NCBI RefSeq assembly: GCF_018143015.1
Contig: NC_054740.1
Coordinates: forward strand, 41,681,180 to 41,745,179
Direction: 5' to 3'
Length of the DNA: 64,000 nucleotides
DNA from: Lytechinus variegatus
Taxonomy: Eukaryota; Echinodermata; Echinoidea; Temnopleuroida; Toxopneustidae
Shown here: piece after piece, positions 21,956 through 34,497 of the stretch
Layout of the letters: each line of letters opens with the position of its first letter
How positions within the stretch are numbered: position 1 is the first letter of the stretch
Translations under genes and position numbers: made by a program
The notes under the pieces: model-generated
Seen by the model: only the letters and a program-made list of their open reading frames with translations
Told to the model about the DNA's origin: nothing
Databases searched by the model: none

Positions 21956-22599
21956 TGTGGTTGCGGAAACTCGCTAGTATCACATCGTATCACACTAGCA
22001 AATTATATCCTGTATATTAGCCGCGTCTTTTCATTTGTAATGGAGATTTCGAACCCCCCTAAAAAACAACAACAGGACATTCATGTAATACCCCCCCCCC
22101 CGAAAAAAAACAACTTCGAAAACTCACTAAAAATGGCTATTCCTATGTATTCAGACAAGCTGTCCAGTAAACGTAACAGTCATTCCTCTTTATTTCAATT
22201 TCATTTTTTTTTCTTTGATATACCATGCGAATCGCATGTTCTCACAATGGATGCCGGCGTATTACAAAATACTGTTATCATTAAGTATTACATATCTGTA
22301 CGTATGGACAGTATATGTATATTTCTCCACAGATACCATCGCATCGCAAGTCTAGAAGTAGGACCCGACTTTCACTTTAAAGATCAGATGGACCTTGGGG
22401 AGTAGATGAACTTCAGGTTGAACCTGCGTTCGGTCAGTCTAAATTAATCCCCTTGCCACCGTGAGTAGCAAAGGTATCAACACATCATTAAACCAATGTG
22501 TGTGCAATCAAATAAAATAAACCTTCAAATTCTAGGGTAGGGGTGACTTTTAACCTTTGACCTGCATACAAAAAGTACAGCCGACACTGGATATTATTT

Positions 22600-23157
22600 T
22601 GAGCGGACGTGCATTGTTCAATCTTTGTTTCTAATGATTCTTGTAATAATATATCACCGATATATGCATGTACATGTCTAATATTTTTTTTCTTTGTTTC
22701 GTGTGTGTTGTGTGTGTCTTTGATAATGCATGTCGTCCCGTACTTCTGTCACCTTGTTTTCATTTTTTGCTATCATTTTTTTTTCTTTAAACTATTTTTC
22801 CTATTATATTTATCACATTTTACTTTCCCATTTTATAATATTGTATATTTGTATATTTGTACAATCGAATCAATTTCCACATTTCATTAACTGTTATTAC
22901 TTAGCCTTTTCTCAATCGCTTAATAAACATTATTTCTTCAACTCGCTATAGGAGAGGGGATCCACGCTGTGCAAGCAATGCTTCTTAGTGGACATGGAGG
23001 ATCTCCTCATTTCCATACACGCTTAATACTATTTTACACAAGCTTTTATTATATAATTATGCTGAGATAAAATTGATCTTGTACTCATACTTTGATTTGT
23101 ATCTGTATTTGATTTATATTTGTCATGGAAATGAAATAAACTTCTTGAATCTTGAAT
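22600..23157 (+). mobile_element. Probable LINE 3' untranslated region and tail
   Basis: A T-rich stretch is followed by GGACATGGAGGATCTCCTCA and ends ATGAAATAAACTTCTTGAATCTTGAATA, the same TTGAATC-type tail as 9420-9456. No ORF for reverse transcriptase is present. The hydrophobic Phe-rich frames here are artefacts of T-richness. Confidence 0.45.
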
Positions 23158-23657
23158 ATCATATCAATGTACTTCCTACTAAAAATGAATACCACAAGGA
23201 TATTTAAGTTGGACGGCTGCGTATTTCATGCGAGTAACACTTTTTTGTTAAAACATCTCTTTATTTAACGAATTACATTAAAAAACATTTATAACAGTGT
23301 GAAATATGAATGAAAACAAAAAATAGACACAATTCATACCAAATGGGCCTATAATACCGTAAAACTGATTGTAAATGATTCTAAATTTAATTGTAGTTTT
23401 ACGATGCACACTTTGTGTGTTTTTGTTGGGAACTGGGGTGGAAATAATAATTATGTAAAATGTTTGAGAAAATAATGTTAGAGACAAATCAAAACGATCG
23501 ATTAAATCTAATTTATCATTACGGCGTTCCTTGCATTTTATGTCTCAGGTGAATTAAAAAAAAATGTAATGGGAAATTATTTAATGAAAATTTAAGTTAT
23601 ATAAGAGGGAGAGGCCCTTTATCCCCTATTTGCTCTCAAACCGAATTTGAATAAAGG

Positions 23658-23900
23658 TACACAGCAAAAACTGTGGTGTTAACCGGTGTACATAGAGGAC
23701 CACACCACTCATTTTACACCGGTGTTAAATTGGTGGTGTTAGTTTTACACCTATAGGTGTTATTACAACACCTATGGTTGTTACATTTACACTCTTTGGT
23801 GTAATGTTCAATCTCTAGGGTGTTATTTTAACACCTCACGGTGTGGTCCTCTATTAACACCAATTGGTGTCAGTTTTAACACCACAGTTTTTACAGTGTA
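23658..23900. mobile_element. MITE, mariner-type, complete
   Basis: It lies between TA dinucleotides, beginning CACAGCAAAAACTGTGGTGT and ending ACACCACAGTTTTTACAGTG. The ends are inverted repeats of about 23 bp, and the interior is a string of alternating AACACC and GGTGTT motifs. TA duplication fits the Tc1/mariner superfamily. About 239 bp, non-coding; the copy at 1-171 is a relative. Confidence 0.85.
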
Positions 23901-25889
23901 ACGAGTCCTTTTATGACGATTTTTATTTGCTAGTTTCATTCTCCTTAGTATTTCGGATGAAGAAGGGGAGGGGCGGGTGGAGGTGGGGGGTATACCAGTA
24001 ACCCCTAGCATATCGTTGTATGGTCATACAATATGCACCTTGCAATGAACAGTTTGTCGAACGTGTTCAATTATTGATTTATATCTTCCAGATTGACGTT
24101 TATTTATATATCTTCATTGGTATAGACATCTCTTTTTTATTACACTCTTAAACCTTTCGGAAACTAATGATTTCATAGAATCTTTCCATCCTATTAACAT
24201 TTTTAAGATTTAGTCTTCCGATTCTTCTTAGAAAGGCGAGCAACCTTTGGCAATGATAAACTACAACAGGTGACCATATTCGACAATGACCGCAAATGAT
24301 CTTTGAAATAAAACAATCTAAAAACCCATGAAACTGGTCAAAGCAAAGTCCAAACAATAATTCTTCATTTTCAAACAGGTGGATGGAGCACATCAATGCC
24401 AAGTTCTGTTTGTTCTGTTTACCCATGGACCTAGGTTAATTGGAATTCTTTCTTTTCTCGTATTTTTCTTGGGGATTCTTATAAACACCACGTTATTTGT
24501 CATGGTATAATATCAAGGACTGTTCATCCTGTTCGGGGGGGGGGGGTGTACCCAGTCTGCAGGTATAGACCCTGATTGGAACTTTGATCAACAAGTATGC
24601 CTCCACGCAAAGACTATGGCACATACAAAACTGCATGAGCGAGAGGGCCCTTCGGTGCACAAGGCATGAGTAGGCTGCAAATTCAGACCCTTAACTCGAG
24701 TGAAGGGTTTGCCCAGCAGAATAGGGTGTACCCTCCACGTTGCCTGCTATGACGGGCCGTTCATGTCATAATCATTCACTCCCTTAAAAGTGAGCGAATG
24801 CATTGTTTTTATTATCTCTTCTCAAATGAAATATACAATAACAATATCAATCTCAAAAGCAAATTATACAATCACTATCCGTATCATATATCGATACAAT
24901 TGTATACAATGGATAGGGTTACTACATATCGATTGTTATTACAGTTGTTTTTTTTTAATCGGATCACAACGGATCGTAAAGTGTGCGCCGCGCATACGCC
25001 TGGGGCCTGTTGCATAAAACTTTTTACTTGAGAAAACTCTGGTAAAAACTGAAAACTAAGGTTAGTCTGATTTCTGCCATTGACTTTAACACAGGGCAAA
25101 AAAATTTAGGTAACGGTCCCCTGGTCTGTGAAGTGACCCAAATCAGCACAAAATCTATGCACACAACACCACAAAAATAGATTCTTGAATATATGCATTC
25201 ACACCAGTGAAAGTAACCCCGTGTATAATACGTTGGTCACCAAACCTTGATTGGATGACTCCAGACCAGATTTCAGTCTCAGTCTTGAGAAATGTGACAT
25301 TGGTGGAGCTTCTCCAGAATTGAATCTGTCACAGTCAATAAAATCTTACCCATTCGAGCTGTTTGTGTGACCTGTCAACATTTTCGTAATGATATCGATT
25401 TTATTGGTTTCCGTCTAAATATTTGTGTGTGTATGGGAGGGGGTGGGCGTCTGTGCATTAAAATTAAATGACGTAACGAAATGGAGAAGTTGTGAATGAA
25501 AAGCATAATTTATGTCTAATGGTATAAAAAATATTGAAGAAAAATGTGTAAAAATGATAACTTTGAAAATTGTATAAACAGATAACAGGATTAAGCAATA
25601 TTATACTGGTTTCTTTCAGACATGAGATCATCCCCTCCACCCTCATAATACGGTTCAATGACATTTGCTCCTGCGACAATTTCTCCGCTGTGAATTTCAC
25701 ACACACTAACGGATTTATCAACTTTAACCCTTGATTTATAAACACTATATACCCTATCCTAAACTTAACCCTAAACCTAACATAAAATCCAAAATTGCAG
25801 CCCTAACTTTTATACAATACATCTTTTCTAGACGAAATAATGCAAATGTCGTGTTACCCATCAGACACATTTCTTCTAATGCACCTTTG
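23901..25889. other. No gene seen
   Basis: Contains a poly-G tract at 24535-24546 with repeat-like sequence around it. At about 25004-25100 there is what may be one half of a further MITE starting GGGGCCTGTTGCATAAAAC. The minus-strand frame at 24148-24426 (92 codons) is not recognisable. Confidence 0.4.
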
Positions 25890-25990
25890 CTGCAGCTACA
25901 CTCGAAATCGACTCCAAACCGACCGATGTTTATGGCATTCAAATAACGCAGAAGCTTTAATCGAACTGGAGACGTTTCGATGGTGTAACT
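25890..25990. mobile_element. Short MITE, CTCCAAACCGACCGA family, copy 2
   Basis: Starts CTGCAGCTACACTCGAAATC with GACTCCAAACCGACCGATG and ends in the degenerate inverse GGAGACGTTTCGATGGTGTAA. It is followed 23 bp later by a second copy in the same arrangement. Confidence 0.7.
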
Positions 25991-26013
25991 ATATGATTAT
26001 ACACGCTACCATG

Positions 26014-26112
26014 GCTACAGTCCCACGAACGAAACCGACAGATGATATGCCATTCGAAAATAACGCCACATATTTTGATCGGTTTGGAGTCAGTTTCATT
26101 GGTGTGACTGCA
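26014..26112. mobile_element. Short MITE, CTCCAAACCGACCGA family, copy 3
   Basis: Starts CTACAGTCCCACGAACGAAA and ends GATCGGTTTGGAGTCAGTTT then GGTGTGACTGCA. The frame at 25840-26184 is only a shadow of these two tandem copies. Confidence 0.75.
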
Positions 26113-28016
26113 AGGCTGGATAATGTGCAATCGAATATACATACATATTCAGCCCAGTATTCCAGAAATCATCCGTGGGAGTAACGATTGGATATGAGTA
26201 ATGAGATCAAGGATGTAAGTAGGATGATTAAATATTTCCTTCTTCCATAGAATGAGTACTTTCTTGTACTTTACATACCTGCCTCATTATAAGAACTGGC
26301 GTGAAGTTATTCTTCTCATATCCGTATTATGAACATTCATTAGATCATTGATTTATGCTAAATTATCGCTGTAACAAGGTCAAGGACTGGAGTTATTCGA
26401 ATATTATTTCGACAGTGTATATACGATTAGACACACTATAGCGTTCCTTCTATATAAAAAATCTTTATTCCAATAGCTTAATAAGCCAACATTTTTTAAG
26501 GGTAAGACATGGTGTATGAGGCAAGAAAAAAATTAAAAAGCAGCGGGCGACCGCAGCGAGCGAGCAAAAATGATGACCTTTGGATGAAAAAAAAATCTAA
26601 TTTTGTGATAGATTCTTAATGATAGGTATTGAGATTCAGTCGCATAATGAACATGATAAATATACGGCATATTTCAGTGTACACACACGTTTTCGTCCAG
26701 TAAGTAAGTGCTGGCAATGGCTAATACGTGAACAATCATTAAAAATCAGTTTCTTTCATTGCATATTTTAGCTTCCTCCCCAAGGGACCTGGTTACCAAG
26801 GTAACTGAGTGGGAGGAAAATCCCGCCCCCATGCGTTTGGAAGAGGCCAATTAATAGACAAACTAAACTCTCTAGAATCTTGGCGATAAGGCCCTTAGAT
26901 CTGGACATGAAAATGTGATTATAAACCATACATCCCACGGTTATACATTTTCTCACTAACAAAACCATGTTGGTGTTTTAGCTGCCAACTTTGATTGAAA
27001 ACCAGACAAAATCAAACAATATATATTTAATTTTTTTTTCATGATTATTGTTTATTTTCTTAATAAAACCATGCAGAATGATTTGTTTTTATTAGACGGA
27101 TCATAATCGTGGGGGTTTTTAGGGGCGGGGTAAGTATTCGAAAGTGAAAAAAAGTTCACTTTTAAACTGGAAATATTCGTTTCATCTAAAGTGTGTTTAA
27201 GATCTCAAAGAAAGTACATATGCGCTGAAGTTATTTGACTCAGTAAAGACTGTATTATTGCCAGACCCGACACACACACACACGCAAAAATAACACATGA
27301 TAACAATGTTACCATGGTTAATACCGATATTCCTATACTTTTAAATTCTTTTCAGATAGTATTAGTAATCCATGATTTTGTTCATAATAACCCTTACTTA
27401 TATTTCATTTGTTGTAATATACAATTTCCCTATTCCTCTTTAACATTGATCTTAACCCTTTAATATCTTATAGTTAGACATACATTTATAACTGATTGCC
27501 ATTTTTTCACTCGATTTTCTATTGTGCCAGAATTATTTCATTGTTCATTGTTTTTATCCTTGGCGAATAAATTATACAATTAGTAGTTTTAAAATGAGTT
27601 ACTGTTCCCTTTTAATAATTTAAAATATTTTAGTTTGATTCATGTTATCATTTAAGTAAGAATATTTGTTTATTTATGTTACTAAGTACTGTTATCTTTG
27701 ATTTAGATTTTGACTTCATTTTCATGTATGATTTGATGATATATGCTGTTCTATATGTTTTCATCAGGTCATGATGAAAACAGTTTTATACAGATCTTTT
27801 GTACCTGATTAAATATGTTCTAATGAATAAATAAATGAATAAATGAATATATATATACGTCTGAGACAATTTCTTTTTCTTTCTTAAGATATGCAAAGGA
27901 AACCTCGAGAACGAATCGCTAGTAGGTTCTCCCTAACGCATTAGGTCCATGCCTAACACAAGTGGAAAGGAAATGGAAAGTCGTTCGATTTATACGTCTT
28001 TCTTTCTCTTCTGCAG
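26113..28016. other. No gene seen
   Basis: Holds one dispersed repeat with CATGGTGTATG and GCAGCGAGCGAGCAAAAATG (about 26510-26575), a short (CA)n near 27270, and an AT-rich stretch ending in AATG/AATA repeats (27820-27850) that may be another LINE tail. Confidence 0.45.
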
Positions 28017-28108
28017 CTGCCTGTCTCCTCAATAATGACAGTCAGCTTCAGTCATGTGTTTGACGAGACGATTCCAATAAAAAATGAAAACTTTGCGGAA
28101 GCTTGGCG
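28017..28108 (+). other. Candidate short coding exon, unknown protein
   Basis: A strong pyrimidine tract (CTTTCTTTCTCTTCTGCAG) precedes 28017, and a donor-like GCG|GTAAAG follows 28108. Between them one frame is fully open, with ATG at 28035 and reading MTVSFSHVFDETIPIKNENF then AEAW before a phase-2 donor. The composition looks protein-like, but 30 open codons can occur by chance and no family is recognised. The GC-rich DNA just downstream (28110-28215) includes a perfect CRE at 28180. I found no partner exon in compatible phase. Confidence 0.2.
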
Positions 28109-28269
28109 GTAAAGTTGCGGCTGCGTTGCGGCGACGATGCGGTGTCTGCGGGGTTGGTCTTGTTGTGACCTCAAGGACATGACGTCACCTGGGTGAGCGC
28201 ATGGGTGCGCATGACTCCCAAAATTACTTCCTGATCAATGTAAACACTAACGGCTACACCACCGTGATG

Positions 28270-28590
28270 TCGCAGTCACTACAACGAAATTGACTCCAAA
28301 CCAACCAATGTTGTGTTATTGAAGGACATAATAGATTTGGTTAGTTTTGCTGTAGTCACATTTCCCATACGGCGGCCGTATACTAGGTTTGAAAACAGTC
28401 GTTTTATTCATTTTTATTCAGATCACCTATATGCAGCTAGTACAAAAAAAATGTTAAAACCGCTGTTTTCGACTCGTCGTACGGCAGCCGTAAGGAAAAT
28501 GTGACTGCAGCAAAGCTAACCAAATCTATTATGTCCCTTAATAATACAAAATTGGTTGGTTTGGATTCAATTTCTTTGGGGTGTCTGTAG
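28270..28590. mobile_element. Compound palindromic MITE (two families, one centre)
   Basis: The outer arms start CGCAGTCACTACAACGAAAT and carry GACTCCAAACCAACCAATG and ACATAATAGATTTGGTTAG; the right half has the inverse of all three. The inner part (about 28353-28509) is the TACGGCGGCCGTA family with ends GTAGTCACATTT/AAATGTGACTG, as at 15589-15746. Inner and outer palindromes share the same symmetry centre near 28430. Confidence 0.8.
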
Positions 28591-30018
28591 CATCAGTCTG
28601 AAAAAAATATTGAAAAAATCAATTTACATCACGACCACTAAACCATCAACAGCGCGCAAAATGATGACTTGCTCATCGAATTCCTGCTTTACTATCAATT
28701 ATTTTCATATCAGAGGCAATAGTTGTTGTCCTGCACTACCACTCGCATCCAAATATTGTTTACTACATTGTCAATTGGAAGTACATACGAGTAATTGATG
28801 GGGTTCAGGTGCAACAACCGAACACACGCAAGTTCTTTTCTCCTTCACCCCACAAAATACCTTTTTTCCCCAAAAATAAATTCCAACCTCATAATACCCG
28901 ATTTCCTTCATCTCCCGCCCATGCGATCTCTTTTTGATTATAACAATCACGAAGGATTCTCAATTTGCTGGGACCTTGTTGGTTTCCCTCTTTAAAAACC
29001 GCATTTAAATTTTGAAAACGTATTCAGAAAATGTTGTTCCAATGTTAGCACCCTACGTGTTGGGCCATGAACATGTCTTTCGACAAATTAATTATGATTC
29101 AGTAAAGTGTTTGAGGACAAGTAAAATGCGGTTTTTCGATTGACGCTTGATGTGCGATGCGACGGGGGAACGGCCGAGCAAGGAAACGATCGAAAGCAGA
29201 ACGGTACCTCTGATCTGAAAGTTTGCAGAAATGCATCTCTTTTATAGAGGATGTATTCATGATGTATCATCAGAATACTCAATAAACCGTTTAATTGACG
29301 ATTTGGGAAATCAAGACGGGAAAGGAATTATTTCTCGTCTGGAAGACATCAGTCTGATATTCAATTAACTCTTTTTTGTTCCACTGTTTGATAGATTTCA
29401 TTTGTTTCTAACAACCTAATGCAAGGCAGACTGTGCGTAGGCGAAGTTGGGAGGAGGGACTACCAACCCGTAAAAAGAATTGGTATTTTTTAATGAAATA
29501 TTTGTGCATCTCCGAAATGTTGATATTCATTCAATTTCATTTGATCACTGGTCGATAAGATTTTTTCACGCTTAATTCATACAAAATAATCACTTATTCA
29601 TTATTGGCGTTTTTCTCGGCTTTCTAGAGGCGCTCGCTCGCACATTCTTTCAGAATAGTGTACCATATCCGAAACAAAGCTCGTCAAATTTATCATCTCC
29701 TGGCTGGCATCACTGCCGAGATGACGACTAAAAATAGAAGAATGTATGGATGGTCGCTGTACTGTGGTAGGGAAATTGCATCACTTCGTTAGAAACTTCT
29801 TTATGATCACGACCGTGATATCATTTTGTTTTTATCTCTATGAATCTCTATCTCTATCAATAATGAAGGCGATGATTACCATACGAGGATTGCAATTCAG
29901 TTGGCGTATCTCATTCCCTAAAACACGGATATGTATTTATAAAATCATCAAAGTGCTCCACATATCATTAACGTTCCAACTTTATTTACCCTGGCCAATC
30001 TCGTGCTACTTTGCCCAG

Positions 30019-30126
30019 GTGGGTGTAAAGATGCCCCTGCGCGAAGATGAAATTGAAATCATGACAAACATGTCGAATGTAATGACAAACCTTCGGGCAA
30101 TGTTTGATTCCATTGCAATGAATTAG
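30019..30126 (+). other. Candidate terminal coding exon, unknown protein
   Basis: An acceptor-like CTCGTGCTACTTTGCCCAG precedes 30019. The open frame then reads VGVKMPLREDEIEIMTNMSN, continues for 15 residues and ends at TAG (30124-30126). The piece is acidic, amphipathic and more protein-like than the frame upstream of the putative acceptor. No polyadenylation signal lies close by and I do not recognise a family. The entry phase is 0, which does not match the phase-2 donor at 28108. It may be a gene fragment or chance. Confidence 0.22.
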
Positions 30127-30335
30127 CCTCAAGGGATCAATTGATCTCTGGAACTCTTTCAATTCTTAAGGACTGTTATCAAGGAGGTCAAGTTCAATAG
30201 ACTCCCAAAGTACCTATAGAACATCAAACATCTGACTGAGCAGATGTTTCCAAGATTCGAGACATTTATTCCATTTCAATTCATATTTATCACAGTAAAT
30301 CAGAGTAAAGTCTACATAGAATCACGCCACATTAA

Positions 30336-30536
30336 TTTTGTTTGTTTGTTTGCATTTATTCCTGCGTTCGAAAACACAATAGAAAATTATTTATGATTAC
30401 AATATACAAAATAATTCACAATATAAGCAATGTGGTCATATTACATAATAAATACAAATAAGGATGTGAGTATAAATTAATCATTTATAAATGTAAACAT
30501 ATATATATATGTAATAAATGAACGCAGGAGACCGCC
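30336..30536 (-). mobile_element. Probable LINE 3' end, reverse orientation
   Basis: TTTG repeats followed by CATTTATTCCTGCGTTCG on the + strand read, on the minus strand, as a CGAACGCAGGAATAAATG ending with a CAAA-repeat tail. The adjoining AT-rich body ends in a CCGCCATC-containing inverted pair (30531-30570). 5'-truncated and non-coding. Confidence 0.4.
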
Positions 30537-31417
30537 ATCGTGAGCGGTTAGGCTTGAATTGATGGCGGCCTCATAAAAGATTCGTGACTAAGATTGATAT
30601 TTACTGACCAAGTGGGTGCATTGCAAGTGCAGGTGCTGGTGCTGTGTATAGCAGTTGAGTAAAATCAGAATATTAAATAGCGAATGTGGATATTTGAGTG
30701 AATGCTTTAATTTGGAGCGTGGGGTTGTATACAAATGAAACGTTTTGCTAAAAGCAAATACATGAACATGCAACTTTTAATACATGATTACTAAAATGAT
30801 TAAGCGGAATCCTCAACTTATTGTCTGTTTTTGTAATGTGGAAAAAGTGATTCCTTTAAATTATCGTTAAACTTATCTTTATGTTGATTCTCTGGATTTT
30901 ATGGAAATAACCCGGCTATGGTCCTGTGGGAGATCTGCTTGACATTGTCTAGAACTGGCTTCTTCCTTGAGTATGATCGTCTATCTGTAATTTACTGCCA
31001 CCTCCCACATTCTTGGAACAACAACGTTATGTCATTAAAAATACAAACCCCCAAAATGCACAAAAATTTAGTTTGGTCAGGATCCCGACGGAAGAATTGA
31101 GATATGCGTATATCTTTATTTTTATTGATATATTTATTTTTTTTCAGAAAATCGGGATGGGCTGTTCGTAGCTTTCTAAAATAAAAATTTCGTTCTCATT
31201 ATCATGAGGTAGGAATATTCACACAACTATCTTGGTCCGGGGGCGGGGTACTCTTGTGCAGCAATTAAGCCCCTCCCCCTTCACGCCTTACCAGCAGTTC
31301 CCAATTATAACACATTTTTCATTGACCGATCCGTTCCCCCCTCGTTCCTAAGCCTCTTATTTCAGGCGTCAGTTCTTGAAAAAAAAATCATGTTGCATTC
31401 CAGTTCCCGGGGGGGGG

Positions 31418-31585
31418 GGGCGTTTCCTACAGCTGTTCGTAAGTTAAGGGCGACTTTAAGAACGACTGGTGAACCTATCTTACGTGCTAAGCCATCGTCA
31501 ATTAATATACAAATTATCACAAGAAAGGATCACCAGTCGTTCTCAAAAGTCGATCTTAACTTAAGAACAGCTTTGTGAAACACCC
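31418..31585. mobile_element. Palindromic MITE, AACGACTGGTGA family
   Basis: Inverted ends GGGCGTTTCCTACAGCTGTT and AACAGCTTTGTGAAACACCC. The inner arms carry AAGAACGACTGGTGAAC and GATCACCAGTCGTTCTC. It directly follows a poly-G tract (31409-31420). Confidence 0.8.
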
Positions 31586-33225
31586 ATCAGGTATCCCAAT
31601 TTGCAGAGGGATATCTAGTTCTTATGCATGACCCTGGAATGCGGGGTTACTGGGGGTGCTAAAGCACCCCCAAATACTGCGTGTATTATCTCTCCATGGG
31701 CAGCATATACAGGAAAAAGTGAAAAAATGCAAAATTACTTTCATTTTGAAGTGAACCCCCTTTCTTTGTTAAATATATTTTTTCAGTTTGTTTGCTTTTA
31801 AATCTTCTTAGGGGTAATTTCACTTCCATTTTGTAGTGAACCTTTTTTTCTTTTTTGTTTTGATTTTGATGTTTTGCTTTTCAAATTTCTCGGGACCAAT
31901 TTTACTTACTTTTTGTAGTGAAAACACTATTTTTTCTCATTTACATCAGCATGCAGCCTCACTTTAGAAAAATCTGTCCCAGGGCCCTGTTCGTATGTCC
32001 CTCATTTCATGGCAACTTTAGTTCATAGTATGGTTTCCAGATTGGGGGGGGGGGCAGAACACCCCTACCCTTTCCAAAATCTGAGTGTCTCACTCTCACA
32101 TTCCATGTCTCGCTATGTTCTACTTACATCATGTCAAATCAGGGGCAGCATTTGGATACAATGATTGGGCAAAGACTCGTACTTCAGGCTAAGAATCTTG
32201 TACTTGCAGGTTATCCCCCCCTATAAGGTGGCTCAAGAAGAATCTGAGAACCGGTTTCACTTTTCTTTTATTCCCCTTTTTGATTAAACCTCTTTTTCAT
32301 TAATAAAAATTTTGGTATAAAAAAAGGTTTGTGTGCCATTTAAAAAAAAAAACTTTTGGATCAGCCCCTGGGAAGCATTTCATGAAACAAATCAATGGTA
32401 TACAGGAGGGGAGGGGCTTAGGGGCGCTTGCCCCCTCCCCCCAAAAAAAAGACGACCAAGAAAGAAAAAGTTAAGGGAAAAAGGAAAGAGAGAAGTGTAA
32501 ACTACGGGCTTGCCCCTTAAATCGTCGGTGAACAGTGCAGCAGAAACAAGGGCACCAGGCCCCACAAGGCTTTAGCTGGGAAGTGGAGGTGATGCAGGAT
32601 GGTACTTGTAGTGATTTAATATTTCTATATGTAATGTAAGTGTATAAAATTTTGTATACAAAGGAACTATTGCTGCGCTAGCGACATGAGTGTCTCTGGA
32701 CGGTGTGTGTGCTCAATAAGACATTCTGTCACAAGATTGGATTTTTGAAAATATGAATGTCGAAAGATTTGCTCGCACGCTCGCAACTAAAAAAAATATA
32801 TTTAACCGATGGCGTATCTGACCCCCTCAATTTTTTGGCTCATTCCTCAACTGAACAAAATGGTGATTTTTTTAATAACGGTTATAAGCTACTGAATCAT
32901 TGCATCTGATTGGCTCAGAACAAGGTAGTCAGTGAAAAATCATTGAAAATATGTTTCATGAAATCACTCCTTTTGGTGTTTTGTATCCATGTCATATCAG
33001 GTGGAAAGAAATTCACTTTTCTCACTAAAGCATTTCAGGACGGCGGAAAGGAGAGTGCAATTTGTTTCTATTTTTTGATCTGAGAATTAGCAGGCAATTG
33101 ACCGTGCTGTCCGGTGCGGTATAAAATTTCCCGCCTTTCAGCGCGCCTATCATGCATTTGGTTTTCCGCTGCTGGGCGCGTATACAGAGGTCGACCTTTT
33201 TATATCAGTATTCTTTTTTTTTTCA

Positions 33226-33478
33226 TCGCTAATAAATATTGGGTAAAAATGCTCCATGAGGGTAATTATATGCAAACCAACATTGGGCATTTCTCTTGGG
33301 TATTTTTATTTATCCAGTGTGATGAAAATTTTGCCCATTCTTAAGTAATTGCTGCTTATTTTTTAACCTTACCGGAAAATATGCTTCCGGCATTGGGTAA
33401 AATACTGCCCAAAATTATTGGTTGGACACATAATTACCCTCGTGATGGTAAAAATTTTACCCAATATTTTTTACAGTG
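33226..33478. mobile_element. MITE with ATTGGGTAAAA ends
   Basis: AATATTGGGTAAAAATG near the left end matches inverted TTTTACCCAATATTTTTTAC then CAGTG at the right. Sub-terminal GAGGGTAATTAT matches ATAATTACCCTC. The left terminus is degenerate, so its exact edge is uncertain. Confidence 0.7.
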
Positions 33479-33956
33479 TTTTAGGTTCAGCATGAATTAT
33501 TTCTCGATAGATATATCATGTTCGAATGGTGGTTGAAAAAGTTTCCGTAAGAACCCAGGAGAGATACTAGGCCCGGAATATACACGCCAGATCTACCGAT
33601 ATTGGAGGGGTGGGTTGCTGAGACCTCGAAACTAGAAGCGATTTAGTTCTATTTGAAAATTCAATTTCTTCAACTACATCAAAATGCTTCTAATTTCAAT
33701 ATTAGGTAAGATAAATCATTAATTTTGTAATGAATATTCTTTGGGCAAATATTTTTCCATCAAAATGTGATGGTGATGAAAAGAGATTACAATAGTTTTA
33801 AGAACGTCCAACTTTTGTGAATTCTTCGTTAAAAATAGCCCCCTATCCCCTCTTTCCTGGTGTCGAGGTCTTTAAATGAGTTGAAGGACGCCTCCCCCCT
33901 TACATCCAAATTATGATTCGATGATTAGATTCTATTAACCAAATTCACCAATATAG

Positions 33957-34497
33957 GGGAATGAAACCTTGGAAAAAGTAGGCTTGTGTCAAAACAGAAA
34001 AAATCGATGAATAAGAACAAAAAAAGTTTGAGAAAAATCAGACAAAAAATGAGAAAATTATGAGCATTTGAATCTTGCAATCATTAATGCCATGAAGATC
34101 CTACCATTGGCAATGCGACAAGGAGGTGTGATGTCTCATGTGAACAACTTTGCCTTTGATGGACTATAAATACCCCTAAAATGTATCTTTTTGCTTTTTC
34201 TTATATACGGTGATACAAATTCTTCATCCATGATGTATTCTTTAAAAATATGTATTACATGCACTCCTATATAAATAACGCATGCTCTACTGTTAGATGT
34301 GATAAAAGAGGCATTTTAAGTGAAATATATACTTACGTAATGCCAATATGAGGGTATCCATAGCATTAGTGATCGCAATATTCAAATGCTCATAATTTTC
34401 TCATTATTTGTCTGATTTTTCTCAAACTTTCGTTGATCTGTTTCTTTGATTTTTCTTTTTTCACACAAGCTATCTTGTTCCAAATATTTCATTCTCC
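33957..34497. mobile_element. Long inverted-repeat MITE, about 145-bp arms
   Basis: The left arm (33957-34102) starts GGGGAATGAAACCTTGGAAA and carries GTTTGAGAAAAATCAGACAA and GAGAAAATTATGAGCATTTG. The right arm has the inverse of all these and ends TTTCATTCTCC. Arms agree well by eye. The middle of about 250 bp is non-coding. No target duplication is obvious. Confidence 0.85.

Noticed and set aside
25840-26184. 114-residue + strand ORF
   Set aside because: It is fully explained by two tandem MITE copies.
29746-30018. N-terminal part of the 126-residue ORF as coding
   Set aside because: It is hydrophobic and irregular, and a plausible acceptor site separates it from the protein-like C-terminal part. 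Only 30019-30126 was kept, as a weak candidate.
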